Origin: CAYREX01 sp964423505
GTDB lineage: Bacteria; Fermentibacterota; Fermentibacteria; Fermentibacterales; JCC-6
Reading direction: 5' to 3'
NCBI GenBank assembly: GCA_964423505.1
Contig: CAYREX010000019.1
Span: 1 to 50,296, forward strand
DNA length: 50,296 bases
Shown here: positions 22,190 to 31,430 of the stretch, piece by piece
Numbering within the stretch: position 1 is the stretch's first letter
Layout of the letters: each line of letters opens with the position of its first letter
Position numbers and translations under genes: made by a program
Notes under the pieces: model-generated
The model's database searches: none
What the model saw: only the letters and a program-made list of their open reading frames with translations
What the model was told of the DNA's origin: nothing

Positions 22190-22672
22190 TCACCATCCCG
22201 AGAGACATCTCCTCACGACCTCCTCGGCGGTCTCCTCTAGCAGCCTGGCCCTGGCGTCCGTCTCCGTCTCCGCGTCAGGGTCGTATACGACCCACTGGGT
22301 CACGCTCTCGCTCTCGAGCACCGGGGCCTCCTCGACCAGGTCGGTGAATGTGACGTTCACCGACATCTGGAGCTTGTACTCCTCGACGACCTCACCGGCA
22401 GTATAGGAATACGGTGTCCTGGAGTAGGCGGCAACCGTCCCCTCGAGCTCCGAGTCGGCGCCCGAGGGGACCACCGCGAGCCTGCCGTCCCGGACCAGCA
22501 GCGTGGTCACCCTGTCGGTCATCTCCTGCTCCAGGCCGTACTCCGTCACGGTGCTGCCGAAGGGCTCCACGGCAACGGTCTGCATATGCGAGGGCAGGTT
22601 GCCCCTGAACCCGTAGCTGCAGGCTGCCAGGAGGAGCCCGGCCGCCAGGCTAGCCCGTATGGCCGAAACCAC
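22190..22672 (-). CDS. lptE: LPS-assembly lipoprotein LptE-like
   Basis: A 160-residue lipoprotein: signal peptide with lipobox L-A-A-C-S, then Y-G-F-R-G-N-L-P-S-H-M-Q-T-V-A-V-E-P-F, the hallmark start of the LptE family (PF04390). Further matches are Y-G-L-E-Q-E-M-T-D-R-V-T-T-L-L and the repeating strand V-N-V-T-F-T-D-L. LptE plugs LptD in the outer membrane during lipopolysaccharide export; its presence suggests a diderm host with LPS-like glycolipids. It starts at GTG 22672, overlapping the dut end by 23 bp. Confidence 0.85.
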   Translation of the reverse strand: MVSAIRASLAAGLLLAACSYGFRGNLPSHMQTVAVEPFGSTVTEYGLEQEMTDRVTTLLVRDGRLAVVPSGADSELEGTVAAYSRTPYSYTAGEVVEEYKLQMSVNVTFTDLVEEAPVLESESVTQWVVYDPDAETETDARARLLEETAEEVVRRCLSGW

Positions 22673-23159
22673 CGTCTCCCCTCTCCGTGCCGTCCAGGGA
22701 TCGGCGGAGCGCGAGCTGCGGGACGCCTACCGGGGCCAGGACCGCCTGGGCTATCCTCTCGCCCCTCTCCACAAGCGCCGGCTCACGTCCGGCGTTGTGG
22801 AGAATCACGCCCACCTCTCCCCTGTAGTCCGAGTCGATGGTTCCGGGAGCGTTGAGCACAGTCAGCCCCTTCCGGAGCGCCAGTCCGCTCCTGGGCCTTA
22901 CCTGCCATTCCCACCCCTCCGGGATGGAGACCACCATCCCGGTGGGGACCAGCCTCCACTCGCCCGGGGGTATGACCAGCTGCTCTCCCGGAGCGACGGC
23001 CGCCATCAGGTCCACGCCGCTGGCGCCTTCGGTGGCCCTTGCCGGCAGGGGGAGCCCCTCCCCGTGCGGGAGGGGCATCACGTCTATCCTCACGCTGGCG
23101 CCGGGCCGGACAGCCGGCCCGTCACCCGAGCATCCGGATGTCGCGGCCGGGTCAGTCAA
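22650..23159 (-). CDS. dut: dUTP diphosphatase (trimeric dUTPase)
   Basis: All five dUTPase motifs are present in order: A-T-E-G-A-S-G-V-D-L, R-P-R-S-G-L-A-L, G-T-I-D-S-D-Y-R-G-E-V, G-E-R-I-A-Q-A-V-L, and a C-terminal R-G-D-G-G-F-G-H-T-G that closes over the active site. It hydrolyses dUTP to dUMP and pyrophosphate, limiting uracil in DNA. The start is uncertain: TTG 23159 has GAAGGA just upstream and overlaps the pnp stop; GTG 23093 would begin directly at the first strand (V-R-I-D-V) and match the usual family length of about 145. Confidence 0.95.
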   Translation of the reverse strand: MTDPAATSGCSGDGPAVRPGASVRIDVMPLPHGEGLPLPARATEGASGVDLMAAVAPGEQLVIPPGEWRLVPTGMVVSIPEGWEWQVRPRSGLALRKGLTVLNAPGTIDSDYRGEVGVILHNAGREPALVERGERIAQAVLAPVGVPQLALRRSLDGTERGDGGFGHTG

Positions 23160-25266
23160 CGTCCTTCATGGTCAGGTCCACCTTGCCGTCCGGCTTGACG
23201 GAGAGGACTCTGACCCTCACGCGCTGACCCTTCTCGAGGACATCCTCCACCCTGCCTATCCGCTGCTTGCTTATCTGGCTGATGTGGAGGAGGCCGTCGG
23301 TGCCGGGCATTATCTCGACGAAGGCGCCGAACTTGACGATGCTGACCACGACGCCGTCGTAGACCTTGCCCTCCTTCGGCTTGCCAGTCGAGAGCTCGAT
23401 GAGCTCGAGGGCCTTCTGGGCCGCTTCGGCGTCGCTGGAGAGGACGGTGACCTTGCCGGTGTCGTCGACGTTGACATCGACGCCGGTCTCGTCGGTTATC
23501 GCCCTGATGTTCTTGCCCCCCGGACCAATGAGCTTGCCTATCATGTCCTTGTCTATCTGGACGGTGAAGATCCTGGGGGCGTACATGCTGAGCTCCTGGC
23601 GCGGATGCGCTATGGTGGCGTCCATCACGTCGAGGATCGTCAGCCTGTTGTCCCGCGCCTGGAGCATGGCCTCCCTGAGGAGGTCGCGCGGTATACCCTC
23701 GACCTTGAGGTCCATCTGGACGGCGGTAACGCCGCGCCTGGAGCCCGCTATCTTCAGGTCCATGTCGCCGAGGTGGTCCTCCACGCCGGCTATGTCGCTG
23801 AGGATGGCGTGCTGGCTGCCGTCGGAGATGAGGCCCATCGCCACGCCGGCGATCGCGTCAGACACGGGCACGCCAGCGTCCATCAGGCTGAGGGATCCGC
23901 CGCATATGGTGGCCTGGCTGGAGGAGCCGTTGGACTCCAGTACGTCGGAAACCACCCTGATGGTGTAGTTGAACTCCTTCTCCGGCGAGGGCAGCACGTG
24001 GGAGAGGGCGACCTCGGCAAGGTGGCCGTGGCCTATCTCCCTGCGTCCCGGCCCTCTTGCCGGCTTGACCTCTCCGACGCTGAAGGGCGGGAAGTTGTAG
24101 TGGAGCATGAAGTCCTTGGTGTACTCACCGAGGAGAGCGTCTATCCTCTGCTCGTCCCGGGCACCGCCGAGGGTGACCGCGACGAGGGCCTGCGTCTCGC
24201 CCCTCGTGAACAGCGCCGAGCCGTGGGGCCTGGGCAGGACGCCGACCTCGCAGCTGACCTCCCTGACCTCGCTGAAGTCGCGGCCGTCGTAGCGCTTGCG
24301 CTCCACCAGTATCTTGTGCCTGACGAACTCCTTCTCGATGTCCGAGGCGGCAGCCTTGAGCTCGCGCTCCAGCGTACCCTCCTCGACCAGCCCGGGGAAG
24401 CGGCCGGCCAGCTCCTCGACGGCCCTCTCGACCGTACGGGACCTGGCATCGGAGAGGGCGTGCTTCTCGCCGTTGCCGTATGCCGCGTCCAGCTCGGGGA
24501 CCAGCATATCGGAGAGGGCGCTCCTGAGCTCCGGGTCCCTCTCCTTCGGCGCGTGCTCCCTCTTCGGCTTGGATGCGACCCTGGCCAGCTCGATCTGGAG
24601 CTCGTTCAGGCGGCTTGCCTCGGCGGCCGCGATGTCTACCGCCTCCATGAGCTCCACCTCGGTGAGCTGCTCGCAGGAGCCCTCGAGCATGACGACGTCG
24701 CCGCCCTTCACGGCCACTATCAGGTCCAGGTCGCTCTCGGCCTGCTGGTCGACCGTGGGGTTCACGACGAGCTCGCCGTCGACCCGCCCCATCTTCACGG
24801 AGGAGACGGGACCGTCCCATGGAATGTCGCTTATCATGAGCGCCGCGGATGCCCCGGTGATTCCCAGGAGGCTCGGGTCGTTCTGGTCGTCGGAGCTGAG
24901 CACGAGGCAGTAGACCTGGGTGTCGTCCATGTAACCCTCGGCGAAGAGGGGCCGGAGCGGCCGGTCTATGAGCCTGGCCGACAGGACCTCCTTCTCCTGG
25001 GGCCTGCCCTCCCTCTTGAAGAAGCCGCCGGGTATCTTGCCCGCGGCGTAGGTCCTCTCCCTGTACTCTATGGTCAGCGGGAAGAAGCCGAGGTCCCTCC
25101 GACCTCCCGCCGTGGCGGCCACCAGGAGGGCCGAGCCCCCGTAGGTTATATAGACCGCGCCTCCGGCCTGCCTGGCCATCCTGCCTGTCTCGAGGGAGAG
25201 GGTCCTGCCCCCTACCTCTGCATCCATCCTTACAACTCCGCTAGCGCTGTTGCTCATCTCTTCCAT
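23152..25266 (-). CDS. pnp: Polyribonucleotide nucleotidyltransferase (PNPase)
   Basis: A 704-residue enzyme with two RNase PH-like domains (about 10-225 and 315-545), a KH domain (I-G-K-L-I-G-P-G-G-K-N-I) and a C-terminal S1 domain (G-K-V-Y-D-G-V-V-V-S-I-V-K-F-G-A-F-V-E-I). Family landmarks include F-F-P-L-T-I-E-Y-R-E, G-G-F-F-K-R-E-G-R, R-L-I-D-R-P-L-R-P-L-F and T-R-G-E-T-Q. It degrades RNA 3'-5' with phosphate as part of the degradosome. The order rpsO-pnp is conserved in bacteria. Start ATG 25266; ATG 25257 is also possible. Domains and length are complete. Confidence 0.98.
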   Translation of the reverse strand: MEEMSNSASGVVRMDAEVGGRTLSLETGRMARQAGGAVYITYGGSALLVAATAGGRRDLGFFPLTIEYRERTYAAGKIPGGFFKREGRPQEKEVLSARLIDRPLRPLFAEGYMDDTQVYCLVLSSDDQNDPSLLGITGASAALMISDIPWDGPVSSVKMGRVDGELVVNPTVDQQAESDLDLIVAVKGGDVVMLEGSCEQLTEVELMEAVDIAAAEASRLNELQIELARVASKPKREHAPKERDPELRSALSDMLVPELDAAYGNGEKHALSDARSRTVERAVEELAGRFPGLVEEGTLERELKAAASDIEKEFVRHKILVERKRYDGRDFSEVREVSCEVGVLPRPHGSALFTRGETQALVAVTLGGARDEQRIDALLGEYTKDFMLHYNFPPFSVGEVKPARGPGRREIGHGHLAEVALSHVLPSPEKEFNYTIRVVSDVLESNGSSSQATICGGSLSLMDAGVPVSDAIAGVAMGLISDGSQHAILSDIAGVEDHLGDMDLKIAGSRRGVTAVQMDLKVEGIPRDLLREAMLQARDNRLTILDVMDATIAHPRQELSMYAPRIFTVQIDKDMIGKLIGPGGKNIRAITDETGVDVNVDDTGKVTVLSSDAEAAQKALELIELSTGKPKEGKVYDGVVVSIVKFGAFVEIMPGTDGLLHISQISKQRIGRVEDVLEKGQRVRVRVLSVKPDGKVDLTMKDVD

Positions 25267-25376
25267 CTCATCCTCGGACGGGTCCCTCCCGCCACTGACT
25301 TTCCTCTTCTCTCTCCTACCGGCGGTGCGGGGCCTCCTCCGAGGTCACGCTGTCCGCCTGAAACACAGCCCGACTC

Positions 25377-25646
25377 CTACCTGCGGAGCCCGAGCTCTCC
25401 AATTATCGCTCTGTACCGCTCGATGTCCCTCTCCTTGAGGTAGTCGAGCAGCCTTCGCCTCTTGCCGACGAGGCGCAGGAGCCCACGCTTGCTGTTGTGG
25501 TCTCCGTCGTGCGTCTTCGCGTGCTCGGTGAGCTCGCGTATCCTCTCCGTGAGTATGGCGATCTGGACCTCGGACCTGCCGGTGTCCCCCTCGCCCGTGC
25601 CGAACTTCTCGACGAGCTCGGCCTTGCTCTCTCTGCTGATGGTCAT
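25377..25646 (-). CDS. rpsO: 30S ribosomal protein uS15
   Basis: Eighty-nine residues, the standard length. It contains G-D-T-G-R-S-E-V-Q-I-A-I-L-T-E-R-I, H-D-G-D-H-N-S-K-R-G-L-L-R-L-V-G-K-R-R-R-L-L-D-Y-L and R-Y-R-A-I-I-G-E-L-G-L-R-R. It binds 16S rRNA and h20-h22 early in small-subunit assembly. ATG 25646 overlaps the ribF stop (ATGA). The 110-bp gap to pnp shows no strong hairpin. Confidence 0.98.
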   Translation of the reverse strand: MTISRESKAELVEKFGTGEGDTGRSEVQIAILTERIRELTEHAKTHDGDHNSKRGLLRLVGKRRRLLDYLKERDIERYRAIIGELGLRR

Positions 25647-26590
25647 CCGCTCCCTCTTCCTCTCTTTCCTCTCTCCATCTCCCGGGTCTGCAAGGGACCC
25701 GGCGTCGCTGCGCTCAAATCTATTTCCATCCCTCTCACCCTCTCGACGTCGCCCGCGATGAGCGATGCCAGATCGTCCCGGGAGAGGCCCCTTGAGACCC
25801 CCCTGAGACGCTCCAGGAGGAGGAGGGAGACCGATTCCCCGTAACCCCATACCGGACGGTCCGCGGCCGCCGGGGACCTGTCGATGACGTGGGCCTCCAC
25901 CGGCCCGCGACCCTCTTCCGGCAGGAAGGCCGCCGCCCTGGCCGCGCCCCTCCGGTCGCCCTCGACCACCGCCGCGTAGCTCCCGGGTGGCGGGAGCAGC
26001 TTGCACCGGGGCAGGCGGAGGTTCAGCGTGGGGAAGCCGAGCCTCCTACCGACACCGCGCCCCCTGGAGACCGGACCGGTGACCGCGTAGGGTCTTCCCA
26101 GGAGCTCGGCCGCTCCACTCATGTCGCCGTCCTCCAGGAGCCTCCTGGTCCTCTCGCTCTTGACCGGGGCTCCGCGGTGCTCTACCGGGGGGACGATTAT
26201 AGCATCGGCGCCCCTTCGGGAACACCACTCCTCTATCGTCTCGCCGGACCCGCTCCTGTCCGCCCCGAAGTGGAAGTCCCACCCGATCACCAGCCTGTCG
26301 AAGCCGATGTCGCGCGAAAGAGCCTCCAGGAAGGCCTCCGGCGTCATGGAGACGGTCCGGCCGTCGAAGGGGACCGCCACGGTCTCCTCCGCCCCCAGGG
26401 CGCGGAGGGCCCGGAGCCTCTCGCCTGGGGTGGTCAGCCTGCGCCGCCACCCCGTTCCGCCGAAGTGCTGCCTGGGGACCGGCTCGAAGCAGACAACCAC
26501 CGCGTCCGGGTCGGCCTCCAGGGCGGCGCTGACGACCCGGGCGTGACCGAGGTGTATGCCGTCGAACGCGCCCACGGCGAGCGTCCTCAA
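25643..26590 (-). CDS. ribF: Bifunctional riboflavin kinase / FAD synthetase
   Basis: A 315-residue protein. The N-terminal FAD-synthetase half starts R-T-L-A-V-G-A-F-D-G-I-H-L-G-H, a nucleotidyltransferase H-x-G-H motif, and has I-G-W-D-F-H-F-G; the kinase half begins near residue 170 with R-P-Y-A-V-T-G-P-V and contains G-R-R-L-G-F-P-T-L-N. It turns riboflavin into FMN and FAD, which supplies the FAD used by ApbE from the same gene series. TTG 26590 is chosen: it overlaps the truB stop (TTGA) with GGGGGAG five bases before it; GTG 26620 would add 10 residues in front of the conserved first strand. Confidence 0.95.
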   Translation of the reverse strand: MRTLAVGAFDGIHLGHARVVSAALEADPDAVVVCFEPVPRQHFGGTGWRRRLTTPGERLRALRALGAEETVAVPFDGRTVSMTPEAFLEALSRDIGFDRLVIGWDFHFGADRSGSGETIEEWCSRRGADAIIVPPVEHRGAPVKSERTRRLLEDGDMSGAAELLGRPYAVTGPVSRGRGVGRRLGFPTLNLRLPRCKLLPPPGSYAAVVEGDRRGAARAAAFLPEEGRGPVEAHVIDRSPAAADRPVWGYGESVSLLLLERLRGVSRGLSRDDLASLIAGDVERVRGMEIDLSAATPGPLQTREMERGKRGRGSG

Positions 26591-27468
26591 CCGTCGCTCC
26601 CCCGGGTCATGAGTACGCACCTCGGGTAGAAGAAGCCTTCCTCCCTCTCCCCGACCGACACGAGCTCTCCCCGATCGTCGGTCACGAAGGCGGTCCCCGA
26701 GCCTGCGGCCTCTATCCGGGTACCGTCGCGGAGCCTATCGACCTCATCCGGCCCGGCCTCGATGGCCGGGTAGCCCCGGAGCACGTCCGTCATCTCCAGC
26801 AGGGAGCCCTCCCGCCCGGGGTCCGTAGAGGCCTCAGAGACATCGAAGGGACCTACGGCGGTCCTCCTTATCCCGAATGCGCTCCCGCCGGTGCCCAGGG
26901 CCTTCCCGATGTCCCGGGCCAGGGCTCGGACGTAGGTCCCGGAGCTCACGGTGACCTCCATGGTCGCCCTGCCTCCGCTCAGATCAAGGAGCTTCCAGTC
27001 CCTGACGGTCACCTCCCTCTCGGGCATCTCCGGCCGCTCACCCCGCCTGGCCATCCGGTGGGCCCTGCGGCCGCCGACCCTGACCGCCGAGAAAGCCGGG
27101 ACCCTCTGCCTGAGCACTCCGGTCATCCGGGCGCACTCGGCCAGCAGCTCCTCCTCGGTCACGCCTGCGCCCTCCCGCCGCTCGAGCACTCGGCCGGTGT
27201 CGTCGTCGGTGTCGGTGGTCAGCCCCAGGTGCAGACCGAACCTGTACCTCTTATCGTGGGGTGTCAGGTAGCGGGAGAGCCTCGTAGCCCGCCCCATGAG
27301 CACGATGAGCAGCCCGGTGGCCTCCGGGTCGAGAGTGCCCGCATGCCCGTACTTCCGGAAGCTCCATGCCTCCGCGACACCGCCTGCGGCACGCCTGGAG
27401 GTCATGCCCGCCTCCTTGTCCAGGAGGAAGGCGGCTCCGGCTCCCCTCGGGGTGGAGTGGCCGCTCAC
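26587..27468 (-). CDS. truB: tRNA pseudouridine-55 synthase
   Basis: A 293-residue TruB. Motifs: F-L-L-D-K-E-A-G-M-T-S, K-Y-G-H-A-G-T-L-D-P-E-A-T-G-L-L with catalytic D47, Y-R-F-G-L-H-L-G, V-P-A-F-S-A-V-R-V, and S-S-G-T-Y-V-R-A-L-A-R-D-I-G. The C-terminal part continues into a PUA-like region. It makes the universal Psi55 in the tRNA T-loop. GTG 27468 overlaps the rbfA stop (GTGA); longer in-frame extensions run into rbfA and are rejected. Confidence 0.97.
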   Translation of the reverse strand: MSGHSTPRGAGAAFLLDKEAGMTSRRAAGGVAEAWSFRKYGHAGTLDPEATGLLIVLMGRATRLSRYLTPHDKRYRFGLHLGLTTDTDDDTGRVLERREGAGVTEEELLAECARMTGVLRQRVPAFSAVRVGGRRAHRMARRGERPEMPEREVTVRDWKLLDLSGGRATMEVTVSSGTYVRALARDIGKALGTGGSAFGIRRTAVGPFDVSEASTDPGREGSLLEMTDVLRGYPAIEAGPDEVDRLRDGTRIEAAGSGTAFVTDDRGELVSVGEREEGFFYPRCVLMTRGSDG

Positions 27469-27803
27469 TCCCGCTCCATCCTCCTTATGGTCCTCAGGAC
27501 GTCCTCGCTCCTCTCCCCCGACCGGTCCAGGTGGAAGGAGAGTGCCGGGACCGTCCTGAGGGAAAGCACGGATGCGAGCCTGGATCTTATGTAGCCGGAG
27601 GCGGCGGTTATGGCATCCTCCGCGTCTTCCTCGCTCCCGCTGGTCGGCTCGTACAGGACGGTGGCGTGGGAGGCGTCGCGGGAGAGCCTCAGGCCGGTGA
27701 TGAAGACCCCGGACAGACGGGGGTCCGAGACGTCCCTCTGAAGGATGTCCATAAGCTTCAGGCGAATGTCGCCCTCGAGCCTGGTCAGCCTGCGGCGGTC
27801 CAC
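27465..27803 (-). CDS. rbfA: 30S ribosome-binding factor A
   Basis: A 112-residue RbfA with the KH-like fold: R-L-E-G-D-I-R-L-K-L-M-D-I-L, D-P-R-L-S-G-V-F-I-T-G-L-R-L-S-R-D, A-T-V-L-Y, and V-P-A-L-S-F-H-L-D. It is a late 30S maturation factor. GTG start at 27803, six bases after the infB stop. Its place between infB and truB is the classic order. Confidence 0.95.
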   Translation of the reverse strand: MDRRRLTRLEGDIRLKLMDILQRDVSDPRLSGVFITGLRLSRDASHATVLYEPTSGSEEDAEDAITAASGYIRSRLASVLSLRTVPALSFHLDRSGERSEDVLRTIRRMERE

Positions 27804-27809
27804 CTCGGG

Positions 27810-29960
27810 CTACAGCTCCCTCGAGACCTTCACGATCTCGAAGCACTCGATGACGTCGCCGACCTTGACGTCGTTGTAGCCCGAGAGGCCTATGCCGCAC
27901 TCGAAGCCGGACTTGATCTCCCTCCGGTCCTCCTTGAAGTGCTTGAGGGAGGAGACCGTGCCGCTCCAGATGTCGACGCCGTCCCTGACCAGCCTCACCC
28001 TGGCGTTCCGCCTGATGACGCCGCTCATGACGTAGCAGCCGGCGATTGTGCCGACCTTGGGTATGCGGAAGGTGTCCCGGACCTCCGCGGAGCCGAGGAA
28101 CTCCTCCTTCTCCTCCGGGGCGAGCAGGCCGGAGAGCGCCTTCCTCACGGTGTCCTCCACCTGGTGGATGACGCTGAAGGTGGCTATCTCCACCCCCTTG
28201 GCATTCGCCTCCTCACGGGCCCTGACGTCGGGCCTGACCCTGAAGCCGATTATCACGGCGTTCGATGCGGCTGCCAGGTTGACGTCGTTCCCGGATATGC
28301 CTCCGGCGCCGCTCCTGACGATGTTGACCGAGACCTCGTCGGTGCCCAGCTTCGTAAGCGAGTCGACTATCGCCTCGGCGGTCCCCTGGACGTCCGCCTT
28401 TATCACCAGGTTCAGAACGCCCTCGGTCTCACCGGACTGCTGCCAGAAGTCCTCCAGCCTGACCATGCTGCCTGCCTGCAGCTCCCGCTCGCGCTGGACG
28501 AGCTGCCTCCTGAGGCTGATATCCCGCGCGGTGTGGTCGGAGTCGACCGCGACGAGCGACTCGCCGGCGTCGGGGACGTCGGAACAACCGAGTATCTGCA
28601 CCGGGAAGCCGGGGCCGACCTCCTCCAGCTCCTTGTCGTTCTCGTCGTAAAGGGCCCTCACCCTGCCGGAGAACCGTCCCGCCACGAAGTGGTCGCCCAC
28701 CCGCAGCGTACCGTCCTGGACTATGACGTTCACCACGGTGCCCCTCCGGGAGTCTATCATCCCCTCCAGCACCGTCCCCTTTGCGGGGCGGTCCGGATAG
28801 GCGGTGAGCTCGAGCATCTCCGCCTGCAGGACTATCTTCTCCAGGAGGTCGTCGATGTTCTCGCCGGTGATGGAGGATACCTCGGAGCAGAGGATGTCCC
28901 CGCCCCAATCCTCCACCAGGATGTTCCTGCCGGCCAGGTCGTTCTTTATGAAGTCCGGGTTGGCCGTGGAGAGGTCTATCTTGGTTATCGCCACGACTAT
29001 GGGAACCCCGGCGGCCCTCGCGTGGTCTATGGCCTCCAGTGTCTGGGGCATGACGCGGCTGTCCGCCGCGACCACCAGGACGACTATGTCTGTCACCCGT
29101 GCCCCGCGGGTACGCATCGCGGTGAACGCCTCGTGGCCCGGAGTGTCTATGAAGGTAATCCTGTTGCCCTCCTTGAAGGAGCTGACGTATGCGCCCACGT
29201 GCTGGGTTATGCCGCCGGACTCTGTGGCGAGGACGTTTGCGGACCTTATCCTGTCCAGCAGAGCGGTCTTGCCGTGGTCGACGTGGCCCATGACGGTGAC
29301 GATGGGGGGGCGCTCCTCCTCCTCCTCGCCGTAGCGGACCCTGGCGTCCTCCATCTCCTTGGCGCCGTACTGCGCCACCGCCTCGACCCTGAAGCCCAGC
29401 TCCTCTCCGAGGAGGGTGACCGTCTCCAGGTCGAGCCTCTGGTTCGCGGTGGCCATCACGCCCATCTCCATGAACTTGCCGATTATCCTGTTCACGGAGA
29501 TTCCGGTGAGCTCCGAAAGCTCGGAGGGGCTGGTGAACTCCGTCACGCGGACGGTCTGTTCCTCCTGCTCCTCCGCTTCCTTCTGGTGGGCCCGCTCCTG
29601 CTTCTCCTCCTTGTAGCGCCGGCGCCTCTTCTTCTTGGTCCTGCTCTTGCTGGAGTCTATCTTCGCCAGGGTGTCGCGAACCGTCTTCACCGCCTCGGCG
29701 GTGACCTTCGTCCTGTTGCGGCGCTTCTTCCGGCGCCTCTTCTTCCTCTCCGCCATGTTGCGGGCGGCCAGCTTCTGCTTCTGGAACCTGCCGTGGACCG
29801 CCTTTATCTGCTCGGGGGTCAGCGAGCTCATGTGGCTCTTGACCTCTATGTTCATCTCGCCCAGAACCTTGAGAAGAGCCTCGCTCGACAGGTTGAGCTC
29901 CCTGGCCAGCTCGTATACCCTCTTCTTCCTGTCATCCTTGTCGTCAGCCAAAGGGATCAC
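27810..29960 (-). CDS. infB: Translation initiation factor IF-2
   Basis: A 716-residue IF-2. The IF2_N domain (V-Y-E-L-A-R-E-L-N-L-S-S-E-A-L-L) is followed by a short basic linker (about 65-125, rich in Lys and Arg), a second IF2_N-like segment (I-S-V-N-R-I-I-G-K-F-M-E-M-G-V), the GTPase domain with G1 G-H-V-D-H-G-K-T, G3 D-T-P-G-H-E and G4 T-K-I-D, then domains II, III and IV. The linker is short compared with enterobacterial IF-2 but normal for many phyla. GTG 29960 (TTG 29951 possible). No ylxR-type gene lies between nusA and infB. Confidence 0.98.
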   Translation of the reverse strand: MIPLADDKDDRKKRVYELARELNLSSEALLKVLGEMNIEVKSHMSSLTPEQIKAVHGRFQKQKLAARNMAERKKRRRKKRRNRTKVTAEAVKTVRDTLAKIDSSKSRTKKKRRRRYKEEKQERAHQKEAEEQEEQTVRVTEFTSPSELSELTGISVNRIIGKFMEMGVMATANQRLDLETVTLLGEELGFRVEAVAQYGAKEMEDARVRYGEEEEERPPIVTVMGHVDHGKTALLDRIRSANVLATESGGITQHVGAYVSSFKEGNRITFIDTPGHEAFTAMRTRGARVTDIVVLVVAADSRVMPQTLEAIDHARAAGVPIVVAITKIDLSTANPDFIKNDLAGRNILVEDWGGDILCSEVSSITGENIDDLLEKIVLQAEMLELTAYPDRPAKGTVLEGMIDSRRGTVVNVIVQDGTLRVGDHFVAGRFSGRVRALYDENDKELEEVGPGFPVQILGCSDVPDAGESLVAVDSDHTARDISLRRQLVQRERELQAGSMVRLEDFWQQSGETEGVLNLVIKADVQGTAEAIVDSLTKLGTDEVSVNIVRSGAGGISGNDVNLAAASNAVIIGFRVRPDVRAREEANAKGVEIATFSVIHQVEDTVRKALSGLLAPEEKEEFLGSAEVRDTFRIPKVGTIAGCYVMSGVIRRNARVRLVRDGVDIWSGTVSSLKHFKEDRREIKSGFECGIGLSGYNDVKVGDVIECFEIVKVSREL

Positions 29961-29996
29961 CTGCTTCCATCACGATACGGGGGCCGGAGCGGCTCC

Positions 29997-31415
29997 TCAG
30001 CCCTCCTCCGCGGGGACCCCGCCGTCCGCATCCGCGGCCGGCTCAATCCCGTCCCCATCACCCTCGTCGCCGGCATCCTCCGCCAGCCTCTCCTTCTCTC
30101 TCTGCTCCTCCACGAAGCGCTCCCGCTCACGGTGCATGCGCTCGGCCTCCTCCAGGAGCCTACCGGCCATCACGGGTCCTACCCCGTGGACCTCCATCAG
30201 GTCCTCCTCGTTAGACTCCGCTATGCGCGACGCCGAGTCGAACCCGTCGCGGGTGAGCCTCTCTGCGAGCCTGTCGCTGACGCCGGGGAGCTCGGATACG
30301 TCCACCCTGAGCATCTCCTCCCAGCGCTTCCTCTCCTCCCAGGCCGAGCGCTCCTCTATCTCTATCCTGCAGCCGATCAGCTGTCCGGCCAGCCTCACGT
30401 TGTGGCCCCTGCTGCCCTTGGCCCTCCCTATCTCGTCGTCGGACACGGTGGCGACCATCAGGGTCTCCTCCTCGCCCGGCTCCTCTCCGGGGACCTTGCG
30501 GGTCTCTACGCGGAGGACCGTGGCCGGGAGAAGGGCGCTGGTCACCAGCAGCTTCTTGTCTATGGTCCAGGGGATTATGTCTATCCTCTCCCCGCCAAGG
30601 CTGCGCATCACGGACTGGACCCGCATGCCCTTCATGCCAACGAAGGTGCCGACGGCGTCCACCCTGAGGTCGTTGCTCGCCACGGCTATCTTCGTCCTGA
30701 CGCCGGCTTCCCGTGCTATCGCCTTTATCTCGACGACGCCCTCGTCTATCTCCGGGGCCTCCCTCTCGAACAGCCTCTGTACGAGCAGGGGGTTCGCCCG
30801 CGAGAGAACCAGCTGCGGCTCGGTGGACTCCGGGCTCTTCACCTCTATGAGGATGGGCAGTACGGTGTCTCCGTGCTCGAAGTGCTCGCCCCTGGCCCTC
30901 TCCTCCGGCGGGATGACAGCCTCTATCTGTCCGGCCACCCTTACGATGACCCGGTTCTTGTAGACCTGCTGGACGACGCACCTGGGGATCAGCTGGCCTA
31001 TCCTGTCACGGTACTCGTCGTAGACCTGCTGTCTCTCGGCGGCCCGGACGAGGCCGAGGAACTCCTGCCTGAACACGTTGACGGCGGAACGGCCGAGCTC
31101 GTCCAGGGCGACCGGGACGCGGACCTTCTCGCCGTAGTCGACGCCCTTCTCCAGCCTTCGTGCCCTGCGGCGGGTAATCTCGAGGTGGGACCTCTCCGGG
31201 TCCACCTCCTTCACTACGGTGACCTCGGCCTCTATCGATACGTCGCCGGTCTTCTGGTCCCAGTTCACCACTATCTCCTGCGGCGTGCCGTACTCGCGGG
31301 TTGTGGCCTCCACGAGCCCGCGCCTCAGACCCTCCAGCAGGAGCTCCCGGTTTATACCCTTCGTCTCGCGGACCACCGCCGCCAGCGCCTCTATCCTGTC
31401 GTAGTTGTCAGACAC
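29997..31415 (-). CDS. nusA: Transcription termination/antitermination factor NusA
   Basis: A 472-residue NusA: N-terminal RNA-polymerase-binding domain (to about 130), S1 domain (about 135-200), two KH domains with V-G-M-K-G-M-R-V-Q-S-V and I-D-I-I-P-W, I-G-R-A-K-G-S-R-G-H-N-V-R-L-A-G-Q-L-I-G, and a C-terminal helix-hairpin-helix-like region (L-P-G-V-S-D-R-L, V-H-G-V-G-P-V-M-A-G) plus an acidic tail. It modulates pausing and termination. Its ATG lies 15 bases after the rimP stop. Confidence 0.98.
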   Translation of the reverse strand: MSDNYDRIEALAAVVRETKGINRELLLEGLRRGLVEATTREYGTPQEIVVNWDQKTGDVSIEAEVTVVKEVDPERSHLEITRRRARRLEKGVDYGEKVRVPVALDELGRSAVNVFRQEFLGLVRAAERQQVYDEYRDRIGQLIPRCVVQQVYKNRVIVRVAGQIEAVIPPEERARGEHFEHGDTVLPILIEVKSPESTEPQLVLSRANPLLVQRLFEREAPEIDEGVVEIKAIAREAGVRTKIAVASNDLRVDAVGTFVGMKGMRVQSVMRSLGGERIDIIPWTIDKKLLVTSALLPATVLRVETRKVPGEEPGEEETLMVATVSDDEIGRAKGSRGHNVRLAGQLIGCRIEIEERSAWEERKRWEEMLRVDVSELPGVSDRLAERLTRDGFDSASRIAESNEEDLMEVHGVGPVMAGRLLEEAERMHRERERFVEEQREKERLAEDAGDEGDGDGIEPAADADGGVPAEEG

Positions 31416-31430
31416 CTGCGTCTCCCTGCC

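Noticed and set aside
22837..25443. Long plus-strand open frame opposite pnp and dut
   Set aside because: No domain, no ribosome site, composition of a mirror frame of conserved genes.
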